Positions 7,668-14,388 of a stretch of DNA of 64,000 bases are shown one piece after another (position 1 is the stretch's first letter; each line of letters starts with the position of its first letter). Position numbers and translations under genes: made by a program. The notes beneath the pieces are model-generated. The model searched no databases, was not told where the DNA came from, and saw only the letters and a list, made by a program, of their open reading frames with translations. Source of the DNA: an uncultured bacterium (GTDB lineage: Bacteria > Bacillota > Negativicutes > Acidaminococcales > Acidaminococcaceae); contig CAJMQS010000003.1 in assembly GCA_905215645.1 (NCBI GenBank), forward strand, positions 56,026 to 120,025, given 5' to 3'.

Positions 7668-8993
7668 TTAGATAGATTTTTCCCTCCGTTCCAACCAGGT
7701 GCGGATTTTCCGACCATCCACTTTTCCTACTCCGTTCAAAGGCAGCTGTTCCACCCTGATCCAGCGGCCAGGGATCTCTCCCGGGAGCAGTTCCCGATGG
7801 AGCGCCTGGCGCAGGTTTCCCAGTGTCATGTCCTGTTCCAGTACCACGGCTGCCCCTAGGTCTCCCCCTCTTTGAGGGTCTTCCACCGGAACTACGCAGG
7901 CATCCCGGACTCCGGGCACCTGGAGCAGGACCTGTTCCACCCGGCTGCAGCTGATGGTCAGGCCTCCTTTGTTGACCACCTGCCCCCGGCGTCCCAGGAA
8001 GATCAGATACCCATCCTTATCGAAATATCCCATGTCTTCCAGAGTACAGGGCCTGGACATGCCGGCTACGCCGTAAGGAGTATCGATATAGATCATCCCT
8101 TCCCGGATTTCCACCTTCACCCCTAGGCAGGGCTTCCCCACACTCTGGGGATGGGCCAGCAATTCTTCATAGGTAAGCCAGGTAATATAGTCCAATTCGC
8201 TGGCTCCGTAATACAGCAGGATCCGGCTGCCCGGGAAATGTTCCTTCAGAGCTCCGGCTGTTTCTCCATCCAGCAGCTGGGATCCCGCCAGCACCGTTTT
8301 CATCTCCGGATAGGCCCGGTCCAGCACTTGGAGCAGCAGCTTCAATTTCACCGGTACCAGGTACAGCAGGGTCACTGGATACCGGTCCAGCATGGCTTTC
8401 CACCGGGTGCTCCGAAGGGTGGTGGCCAGCACCAGGGTGGCCCCGGCATGGAGCAACTGGGCCCATAGGTTCAGATTTCCGGTAAAGCTCATGCTCCCTT
8501 CACAGAATCCCACGGTCTCCCGGTCTACCAGGAATTTCCGGTCCTGTTCCGCAAAGAAATCTTCCCAGCTAGCATAGGTCCGGAACATCAGTTTGGGCAA
8601 CCCTGTGGATCCGCTGCTCAGTACCCCCATGCACAGGTCCGCAGCCGGCACCGGGGCTTTCTCATATCCCTGCCGCAGCCGGCCGTCATCGATCCAGCCG
8701 ATCTGCCGGACCCTGGCCAGTTTCTCGGTTCCTTGGGCTGACAGATCCGGATGGCCTAGCACCGGCACCCAGCCGGCCTGTTCCGCCCCTAAGAAGGCAG
8801 TCAGCTGGTCCGCCGGTTTCTGTCGGATGATCAGTACCGTCTGCCGGGACATGCCCTGGCTGCGAAGACTCTCTGCATACTGATGCGCCCGCCTTTCCAT
8901 TTCCCCATAGGATATGACCTGTCCCTCTTCGATCAGGCAGGCTTTCTCCGGCTGTATCCGGCTCCATTGTTCCAATATCCCTGCATAATCCAT
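7668..8993 (-). CDS. AMP-forming acyl-CoA ligase of the BioY operon (YhfT-like)
   Basis: A 441-residue ANL-superfamily adenylating enzyme. The phosphate-binding loop SSGSTGLPK is at residues 126-134, LLYYGASE is the A5-type motif, GYLIFLGRRGQVVNKGG is the hinge region, and LPLNGVGKVDGRKI carries the C-terminal catalytic lysine. I start it at ATG 8993, just after the thiolase stop (9013-9015); a longer frame to 9113 would overlap the thiolase by 100 nt. It is short for the family, whose members usually exceed 500 residues. It is the last gene of bioY-thiolase-ligase, the same set as Bacillus subtilis yhfU-yhfS-yhfT, which is in the BirA regulon. A fatty or dicarboxylic acid substrate feeding biotin-related metabolism is plausible but unproven. 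Confidence 0.82.
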   Translation of the reverse strand: MDYAGILEQWSRIQPEKACLIEEGQVISYGEMERRAHQYAESLRSQGMSRQTVLIIRQKPADQLTAFLGAEQAGWVPVLGHPDLSAQGTEKLARVRQIGWIDDGRLRQGYEKAPVPAADLCMGVLSSGSTGLPKLMFRTYASWEDFFAEQDRKFLVDRETVGFCEGSMSFTGNLNLWAQLLHAGATLVLATTLRSTRWKAMLDRYPVTLLYLVPVKLKLLLQVLDRAYPEMKTVLAGSQLLDGETAGALKEHFPGSRILLYYGASELDYITWLTYEELLAHPQSVGKPCLGVKVEIREGMIYIDTPYGVAGMSRPCTLEDMGYFDKDGYLIFLGRRGQVVNKGGLTISCSRVEQVLLQVPGVRDACVVPVEDPQRGGDLGAAVVLEQDMTLGNLRQALHRELLPGEIPGRWIRVEQLPLNGVGKVDGRKIRTWLERREKSI

Positions 8994-9012
8994 CACGGCA
9001 AACTTCTTTCTA

Positions 9013-10233
9013 TCATAAAATTTCCAAGAGTACTCCGGCCCCCGTCCCTCCGGCACCGGCAATGGCGCATAATGCTTTTCTTCCCTCCTGCCCTTCCAGA
9101 GCTGCCAGGGCATGGAGCACCAATACTGCTCCGCTGCATCCGTAAGGATGACCGTAAGCTAAGGCGCCCCCCAAAGGAAGATACCGGTCGGTGCAGGTGG
9201 GATACTGCCGGGCAAACAGAGCAGAAATCACGGCAAAAGCTTCATTGTATTCAAAGTCATCGATGGCTTCCACCGGCAGCCCGCTTTCTTCCAAGATCTT
9301 TTCTCCCACGACCAGGGCTCCCAGGGGACTGAACCGGGGATCTACACCTGATTCTGTACAATAGAGGATCCTGGCCAAGGGCCGTACTGATCTTCCCCCC
9401 CGGCGCCAAGCGGCCAGCTGCCGTCCGGAAGCCAACACCAGGAAAGCTGCTCCATCCTGGGTGAGACAAGCGTTGGCCGCCGTTAAGGCAGGAGTGCAGT
9501 CCCCGGCCAGGTTCCGTTCTTCCGGTGTCAGCAAAGCTTCCGTCTCATCCTGACTGAACAGGGTTGGCATCCGCCGAGCCAATTTTCCATTCATCCGGGG
9601 CCGGAGGCTCTCATCCCGGCTACTGCCGAATAAGGATACTACCCAGGGGGCCAGCCGGCCTTCTTCCGCCGTCTGGGCTGCCTTCCGGTGGCTGCGCACT
9701 GCCCAGCTGTCCAATTCCTCCCGGGAAACCCCATAGACCTGAGCCGTCCGTTCTGCTCCTTCCAGCATGGCCCGAGGACTGTTGGTGTCGGGAGAAAACT
9801 GGGCGGTCATGGTCCCTTCCGGAGTGTACCGGCTGTCCCAGGGCTGATACACCCGCCGAGGCTGCATAGAAGAAGATTCCACCCCCCCGCACAGGACCAC
9901 ATCCAACTGGCCGCTGGCAATCTTTCCCCAGGCCAGGGACAGGGCCTCCAGGGCAGAGGCACACTGCATGTCCAGGGTCAGGGCTGGAGTCTCCACCGGG
10001 AATCCTGCGATGAGCGCCATGAGCCGGGTCAGGTTCCCTCCGCTGCCCACTGCATTGCCGCCCAAGATCAGCTGAGCTTCCCGGGCTGCCGGGTACCGGA
10101 TACAAAGCTGCCGGAGAAGGGCAGCGCCCAGTTTCTCCGGCGGTACGTTTTGGAAGATTCCGTTCTGGAGGCCCAGATGGCTGCGCAGGCCTCCCACCAG
10201 GAATACCTCCTGGGCCAGGCGCTCAGAACCCAT
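9013..10233 (-). CDS. Thiolase-family enzyme of the BioY operon (YhfS-like)
   Basis: A 406-residue thiolase. The acyl-accepting Cys is at 91 in LDMQCASALEA; the NEAF motif (YNEAFAV) and GGALAYGHPYGCSGA supply the other active-site loops. The usual C-terminal CxGGG loop is altered to CAIAGAGGTGAG, so the second cysteine region is atypical. The start overlaps the bioY stop by 11 nt, which indicates translational coupling. The gene corresponds to yhfS of Bacillus, annotated there as an acetyl-CoA acetyltransferase-like protein. Acetoacetyl-CoA thiolase activity is possible, but co-location with the biotin transporter suggests a role in acyl or pimelate supply or degradation. Confidence 0.85.
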   Translation of the reverse strand: MGSERLAQEVFLVGGLRSHLGLQNGIFQNVPPEKLGAALLRQLCIRYPAAREAQLILGGNAVGSGGNLTRLMALIAGFPVETPALTLDMQCASALEALSLAWGKIASGQLDVVLCGGVESSSMQPRRVYQPWDSRYTPEGTMTAQFSPDTNSPRAMLEGAERTAQVYGVSREELDSWAVRSHRKAAQTAEEGRLAPWVVSLFGSSRDESLRPRMNGKLARRMPTLFSQDETEALLTPEERNLAGDCTPALTAANACLTQDGAAFLVLASGRQLAAWRRGGRSVRPLARILYCTESGVDPRFSPLGALVVGEKILEESGLPVEAIDDFEYNEAFAVISALFARQYPTCTDRYLPLGGALAYGHPYGCSGAVLVLHALAALEGQEGRKALCAIAGAGGTGAGVLLEIL

Positions 10234-10798
10234 AGCGCTGGAGCCGGTTGGCCAGGAAAGCGGCCAGGACCACTTTCAGGGTGTCCCCCACCAGGAAGGG
10301 GAATACCGCCATCACCAGGGTCTTCCAGATGCCCACTTTGGCCACCAGATACATGCTGATGCAGCCTCCCACATAGATGATGGGCATGCCCACACAGATG
10401 CCGATGATTACCAGTTTCTTAAAAGACCGGCTGTTCCCCCGGACGGCGCTCATGGCCACGGCTGCCGCCAGGAAGCCCAGATTGAATCCCCCGGTGGGCC
10501 CGATCAGTTTGATCAGCCCGGAGGTTCCCCCTACGAACACCGGCACTCCCACAGCCCCCAGGAGCAGATAGATGCCCAGGATGATCCCGGCCTGTTTCGG
10601 CTTCATGATGAAGGCCACCAGATTCACCATAATGGTCAGCGCCGTCACCATGGCCGGCGTAAAAGGCAGCGGAAAAGAAATGTACGCCGAAACTGCCAAC
10701 AGCGCGACACAGACGGCGCTGCCGGTCATCACCCGGATCTGTTCCCGGCTGCCAGTTACGGCCACAGACGACTGCAAATTCTCTCTCATTTCGCTCAT
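10223..10798 (-). CDS. bioY: BioY biotin transporter (ECF S component)
   Basis: A 191-residue, strongly hydrophobic protein with about six membrane helices. Family signatures are SFPLPFTPAMVTALTIMVNL near the N-terminus, a glycine-rich central part (LLLGAVGVPVF and GPTGGFNLGFLAAA) and the C-terminal PFLVGDTLKVVLAA. AAGGAGG eight bases upstream supports the ATG at 10798. BioY binds biotin and needs the shared EcfA1-EcfA2-EcfT module, encoded in this window at 31.9-34.4 kb. It is the promoter-proximal member of the thiolase/ligase operon. A BirA-type operator lies about 250 nt upstream (11046-11077). Confidence 0.92.
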   Translation of the reverse strand: MSEMRENLQSSVAVTGSREQIRVMTGSAVCVALLAVSAYISFPLPFTPAMVTALTIMVNLVAFIMKPKQAGIILGIYLLLGAVGVPVFVGGTSGLIKLIGPTGGFNLGFLAAAVAMSAVRGNSRSFKKLVIIGICVGMPIIYVGGCISMYLVAKVGIWKTLVMAVFPFLVGDTLKVVLAAFLANRLQRYGF

Positions 10799-11405
10799 TG
10801 ATTTTTTCCTCCTTGCAGTAAATCATTTCGCCTCCATGGACGGGGGCTTTGAATAAGATATGGAGCTGGCCTGGCTCCCCCAAAAGGCCCAGCAGGCTCT
10901 GCCACAGGAACAGTCCCTGGACCACGGGAGGGTCTCCCAGATGGATAGGATTGGTGTCCCCGGTGCGGCGGGAAAAATCTCTCACCTGTTCCGGAGCAAA
11001 AGCCCGCCAGGGTCCATATCCTCCCGGGGGCCCAGCATCTTGTTTTAGTAAACTTATTTTATTGATATGGTTTACATTAAAACCGTGAAAAAACAATTCC
11101 ACCTGAAGTGTCCCCACCCGGCAGTTTCCCGCCCAGGCTTCTGCCTGGAGCAGCTGGCTCCTGGTCCGGTCCCACAGGCACACACATTGGAACCGGCAGT
11201 CCGGCCCGGCTTTCCGGATCCGTCCATAATGGATCCGGACGATATAACTGTTGTCATAGCGTCTGCCCTGAAACTGGCCCAGGGCTCTGATGTATCCTTC
11301 CGTGTATTCTTCCATAATGGTTTCAGTGTACCGAATTTGGGCGGATTGTTCAACCATTTTTACAGGTAGGTTAACGTAATTTCCATTAAGCAGAATTTCA
11401 TGCAT
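10419..11405 (-). CDS. Hotdog/MaoC-like open frame overlapping bioY (unusual, possibly degraded)
   Basis: The frame opens at 11405 and runs without a stop to 10419, so its last 380 nt overlap bioY. Coding signs (codon use, protein-like composition) are good from 11405 to about 10800 and vanish inside bioY. Residues about 1-110 (YDNSYIVRIHYGRIRKAGPD, then LLQAEAWAGNCRVGTLQVEL) and 120-195 (FSRRTGDTNPIHL, PPVVQGLFLWQSL) look like two hotdog halves; the second resembles the MaoC motif FSxxTGDxNPIH. The second half would normally need more residues after GGEMIYCKEE, so either the overlap is genuinely coding at first or a frameshift has removed the stop. No strong ribosome-binding site precedes 11405. 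A BirA-type operator (11046-11077) lies within it. Automatic gene callers would probably drop it because of the overlap. Confidence 0.4.
   Translation of the reverse strand: MHEILLNGNYVNLPVKMVEQSAQIRYTETIMEEYTEGYIRALGQFQGRRYDNSYIVRIHYGRIRKAGPDCRFQCVCLWDRTRSQLLQAEAWAGNCRVGTLQVELFFHGFNVNHINKISLLKQDAGPPGGYGPWRAFAPEQVRDFSRRTGDTNPIHLGDPPVVQGLFLWQSLLGLLGEPGQLHILFKAPVHGGEMIYCKEEKINERNEREFAVVCGRNWQPGTDPGDDRQRRLCRAVGSFGVHFFSAAFYAGHGDGADHYGESGGLHHEAETGRDHPGHLSAPGGCGSAGVRRGNLRADQTDRAHRGIQSGLPGGSRGHERRPGEQPVF
11046..11077. promoter_or_regulatory. BirA-type biotin operator
   Basis: Read on the plus strand, TAGTAAACT (11046-11054), 14 bases, then GGTTTACAT (11069-11077). This fits the bacterial BirA consensus TTGTAAACC-N14-16-GGTTTACAA at 7 of 9 and 8 of 9 positions. 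A minus-strand TAAAAT between the arms could be the -10 box, as expected for BirA repression. It would place bioY, the thiolase and the ligase under biotin control. Confidence 0.65.
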
Positions 11406-11441
11406 CCAGCAGGGACACTTGTTGAAGAAGCTGACTTTTCC

Positions 11442-11470
11442 TTGTATTTTAGATAGGAAAGTTCTATAAT
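11442..11470 (+). promoter_or_regulatory. Promoter of the dicarboxylate/amino-acid symporter operon
   Basis: TTGTAT (11442-11447) and TATAAT (11465-11470) are spaced by 17 bp, about 45 bp before the start codon at 11513. Confidence 0.7.
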
Positions 11471-11512
11471 TTGTTCATGTCTTTATTTCATACTTATTTA
11501 GGGGGAGTTCTT

Positions 11513-12802
11513 ATGACAACCGCAAACCGGTCAAGCCGCTCCGCGTTGGCCAACTATCGGGATCCCATTATCCTGATCACTTTCTGTATCCTGGGGGCCA
11601 TCCTGGGCCTGGTGCTGGGGGACAAAACTTCATTCCTGAAACCCATCGGGCAGATTTTCCTGAACCTGCTGTTCTGTCTCATCGTCCCGCTGATTTTCTT
11701 CTCCATCGCCGGCTCCATTGCCAACACCAAAGATACTGGGAAAGTAGGAAAAATGATTGGCTACACCCTGATCATCTTCATACTGACAGCCACCATTTCT
11801 GGATGCCTGATTCTGCTGGTGACCCACTTCACAGGGGTCCCCACTTCCTTTACGGCTCCCGCAGCAGCAGCATCTCAAGCAGCAACCAAACCGGTGACCA
11901 TTGCTGACCAGATTGTCAATACCCTGACCGTAGGGGATCTGCCCCTCTTGATTTCCCGGTTCCATGTGCTGCCCCTGATCATCCTGACCATTTTCTTTGG
12001 CATCTGCGTCTCTCTGATCGGGGAACCGGCCAAGCCGGTGGTGGACTGGATGAATGCCATGAGCCTGGTTTGCTACAAGATGGTAGCCATCCTGATGAAA
12101 GCGGCTCCCATCGGCCTAGGTGCCTATTTTGCGGATCTCACTGGAACCTATGGAATCGACCTGCTGAAAACCTATGGCAGCGCTATGCTGGTATTTTACA
12201 CTGTGGTCTTCGTGTACTTCTTTGTATTTTTAGGCTTCTATGCTTGGCTGGCTGCGGGTACCTGGGGGATCCGGAACTACTTCCGCGTCATCCTGGCCCC
12301 TGCCTTGACAGCTTTGGGGACCCGTTCCTCTGCTGCCACGATTCCCCTCCAGATGGAAGCCTGCGATAAATTGGGAGTCCCCCGGGATATTTCTTCTGTA
12401 GTGGTTTCCATGGGAGCTACCTGCCATATGGATGGTGCCTGCATTGCCGTAGTCTATTCGGAAGTGCTGGCCACCACCTTGTTCGGCCATCCTCTGGCAG
12501 GGTTTGACTTTATCCTGGCCCTGTTCCTGGGCGTTGCCGCTTCCGTAGCCACTTCCTCCGTACCGGGCGGCGGAGCTGCCGGGGAAACCATGATCGTCTC
12601 CGTGTTCCACTTGCCGGAAAGTGCCTTCCCCATCCTGCTCATGGTCATCGAACTGTTCGACCCCGGATGCACCCTGCTGAACTCCTGCGGAGATACAGTG
12701 GTTTCCATGCTGATCACCCGGATTTTCCATGGGAAAGACTGGTACAGAAAGAATCTCAACGGAGACGCTGCTGGAAAGGAAGCCTTGACTTATGAAGATT
12801 GA
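11513..12802 (+). CDS. Dicarboxylate/amino acid:cation symporter (DAACS family)
   Basis: A 429-residue member of the glutamate/aspartate/C4-dicarboxylate symporter family, with eight membrane helices and two re-entrant hairpins. Family signatures are TRSSAATIPLQMEACDKLGV (hairpin 1 serine-rich region), SMGATCHMDGACIAVVYSE (the NMDGT-type segment, here HMDGA) and SVPGGGAAGETMIVS (hairpin 2). I choose ATG 11513 because AGGGGGA lies seven bases upstream; an in-frame codon at 11471 overlaps the promoter. The GATCHMDGA sequence departs from the classical NMDGT and may reflect different cation or substrate coupling. It overlaps the downstream hydrolase by 11 nt. Substrate could be glutamate, aspartate, a C4 acid or a cysteine derivative; the sequence does not decide. 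Confidence 0.88.
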   Translation: MTTANRSSRSALANYRDPIILITFCILGAILGLVLGDKTSFLKPIGQIFLNLLFCLIVPLIFFSIAGSIANTKDTGKVGKMIGYTLIIFILTATISGCLILLVTHFTGVPTSFTAPAAAASQAATKPVTIADQIVNTLTVGDLPLLISRFHVLPLIILTIFFGICVSLIGEPAKPVVDWMNAMSLVCYKMVAILMKAAPIGLGAYFADLTGTYGIDLLKTYGSAMLVFYTVVFVYFFVFLGFYAWLAAGTWGIRNYFRVILAPALTALGTRSSAATIPLQMEACDKLGVPRDISSVVVSMGATCHMDGACIAVVYSEVLATTLFGHPLAGFDFILALFLGVAASVATSSVPGGGAAGETMIVSVFHLPESAFPILLMVIELFDPGCTLLNSCGDTVVSMLITRIFHGKDWYRKNLNGDAAGKEALTYED

Positions 12803-13637
12803 TGCCCGCTATGTACTGGAAGAGCCGGATTACCAGGACGCACCTCTGCCGGATTCCCTGGAACTTGATCTGCCCATTGACGGGGACCGGGCGCTGGGAG
12901 AGATTTACCTGCCCTCGGGGATCTATGAGGCACCCCACCCGGCAGTGATCCTGTGCCACGGAGTCCCGGGCACCAACAACAATGACGACCTGGCCCAATG
13001 CCTGCGCCGGATGGGCTGTGTGGTGATCCGTCCCTACCATCGAGGTGCCTGGGGCAGCGAAGGGACCTATTCCTTTTCCCACTGCATCGAAGATGCAGTG
13101 ACCCTGGCCCGGTGGGCCCGGGAAGAAGTAGCCAAAGCCTACGCCATCGACCCTGCCAACATCTTTTTAGTAGGCCATTCCAACGGTGGGAACACGGTGC
13201 TGAATGCCTCCCGGTATCTGCCCTTTCTCCGGGGCACCGTGGCCTTCTGTCCCTATGACCACCAGGCCGGGCTGGAACACGTGCCCCACAGCCAGCTGAA
13301 GGACCTGTTCACCCAGGCGGCTGCCGTGCTCCATGTGGGCCGGTTCGAAGACCTGTGGCAGGACAGCGTCCAGCACGCCCGGCAGTGGAGTTTCGTCCAG
13401 AACGCCCACCGGTTCCAGGACCGGAACCTGCTGCTGATTGGAGGCAGCCGGGATACGGTGGCCCCTCCAGAATGGATGGTGGAACCCCTGTGGAAGGAGC
13501 TGGAAGCCCTGCCCGGTACCGGACACCACAAAAAAGTGATCCTTCCCAGCAACCACGCCCTGGACACCGCCCGGCTGGAGCTGGCACGGATTGTAGGACA
13601 GTGGATCGAGGAAATGGTAAAAGGGGCTGTTGCCTGA
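12792..13637 (+). CDS. Alpha/beta hydrolase (serine hydrolase)
   Basis: A 281-residue alpha/beta hydrolase without signal peptide. The nucleophile elbow is GHSNGG (Ser about 128), the oxyanion strand is ILCHGVPGTNNNDD, the acid is in GGSRDTVAPP and the catalytic His in LPSNHALD. It resembles dienelactone hydrolase/prolyl oligopeptidase-type cytosolic hydrolases with a small lid. It overlaps the symporter gene by 11 nt, so the pair probably imports and hydrolyses a related compound (an ester or a peptide-like amide), which is inference. Its last codons and stop lie inside a terminator hairpin (13623-13648), giving a C-terminus GAVA. Confidence 0.85.
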   Translation: MKIDARYVLEEPDYQDAPLPDSLELDLPIDGDRALGEIYLPSGIYEAPHPAVILCHGVPGTNNNDDLAQCLRRMGCVVIRPYHRGAWGSEGTYSFSHCIEDAVTLARWAREEVAKAYAIDPANIFLVGHSNGGNTVLNASRYLPFLRGTVAFCPYDHQAGLEHVPHSQLKDLFTQAAAVLHVGRFEDLWQDSVQHARQWSFVQNAHRFQDRNLLLIGGSRDTVAPPEWMVEPLWKELEALPGTGHHKKVILPSNHALDTARLELARIVGQWIEEMVKGAVA

Positions 13638-13648
13638 GCATCAGCCCC
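13623..13648. terminator. Hairpin overlapping the hydrolase stop codon
   Basis: GGGGCTG (13623-13629) pairs with CAGCCCC (13642-13648), and the TGA stop codon of the hydrolase lies in the loop. There is no T-run in the plus direction; it is the left hairpin of the composite intergenic repeat at 13623-13857. Confidence 0.6.
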
Positions 13649-13812
13649 GTCAACAGTCAGCTGTCAACGGTCAACGACCATAGGAAGCCAGTATAGCTGG
13701 CATTGAACAACGGTAAAACCAGTTTTGTGAATCATTGTTTTGACAATTTCAAAATCAATTTGTCAAAATTGATTTCCATCGGCCGCTGACCGTTGACCAT
13801 TGACCGCTGACA
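13649..13812. repeat. Composite intergenic repeat, copy A
   Basis: The left arm (13649-13676) consists of GTCAAC-type units and the right arm (about 13785-13811) of the inverted GTTGAC/GCTGAC-type units, so the segment is bounded by imperfect inverted repeats of about 27 bp. The core is AT-rich with its own dyad (CAATTTGTCAAAATTG region). Terminator hairpins flank both sides. The first 27 bases are identical to 29040-29066. No coding potential. Confidence 0.7.
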
Positions 13813-13857
13813 GAGAAAAAAGAGGCTGATGCTCAAGCACCAGTCTCTTTTTTCTCT
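13812..13857. terminator. Terminator of the hcp-DUF488 operon
   Basis: A 17-bp stem (13812-13828 with 13841-13857) with A-rich and T-rich ends. It overlaps the 3' end of the DUF488 gene, whose stop is at 13833. Confidence 0.75.
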
Positions 13858-14204
13858 ATCCACTTCATCAGCACAACTGCATTGTTATGCTCCTGGTCTT
13901 TGGCTCCGTACAATAATGTTACGTTGCCCTGGGCCAGGGCTTTTTTTATTTTCTCCACGAAGGGTCCTGCCTCTGGATTGGCTTCCAGCTCTTGTTCGTA
14001 GCCGGCGGCAAATTCCGGGAACCGTTCCGGTTCATGGGCAAAGGACCGACGCAGCCCGTTGGTGGGAGCGATTTCCTTGTCCCAGCCGGTGAGGGCTGCA
14101 TTTTCCTTTTTGATGCCCCGGGGCCACAGCCGGTCCACCAGGAACCGGCTGCCGTCCGTTTCAGCGGGGGCTTCATAAATCCGTTTTACTTGCAGCTTTC
14201 CCAT
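13833..14204 (-). CDS. DUF488-family protein (YeaO-like)
   Basis: A 123-residue protein of the DUF488 family. It opens MGKLQVKRIYEAPAETDG and carries the family motif RFLVDRLWPRGIKKE, then W.KEIAPTNGLRRSFAHEPERF and the C-terminal VTLLYGAKDQEHNNAVVL. The biochemical role of the family is not established. The start at 14204 (GAAGG upstream) is preferred to an in-frame codon at 14264 because the longer version would overlap the small upstream gene. It is third in the operon hcp / Cys-rich protein / DUF488, which suggests a part in nitrosative or oxidative stress handling; that is inference from context. Confidence 0.82.
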   Translation of the reverse strand: MGKLQVKRIYEAPAETDGSRFLVDRLWPRGIKKENAALTGWDKEIAPTNGLRRSFAHEPERFPEFAAGYEQELEANPEAGPFVEKIKKALAQGNVTLLYGAKDQEHNNAVVLMKWIEKKETGA

Positions 14205-14223
14205 GGAAAAGCCTTCTTTCTTC

Positions 14224-14385
14224 TCAGCGGGCCTGCCGTTTTTCCCGTTCGGCCACCTGTTCACAGGCGGTCAGGGGATATTCCTCCGAATGGTGGTGGA
14301 ATTCGATGCAGGGCTCACAGTCCTTATAACGAGGGCAGCGGGTATGGCTGCAGGGGCAGGTATCCGGATTGTACAGTTTGATCAT
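14224..14385 (-). CDS. Small cysteine-rich protein (53 aa) between hcp and DUF488
   Basis: A short gene of 53 codons starting three bases after the hcp stop, with GGAG overlapping the end of hcp as ribosome-binding site. The protein, MIKLYNPDTCPCSHTRCPRY and onward, has six cysteines at 10, 12, 17, 23, 26 and 41 plus a triple His (30-32). The CxC-x4-C-x5-C-x2-C spacing resembles the small DUF6485-type proteins (recalled, not checked) and looks like a zinc or iron-sulfur knuckle. Position between hybrid cluster protein and DUF488 suggests a helper in the same stress response. Function unknown. Confidence 0.7.
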   Translation of the reverse strand: MIKLYNPDTCPCSHTRCPRYKDCEPCIEFHHHSEEYPLTACEQVAEREKRQAR

Positions 14386-14388
14386 TTT

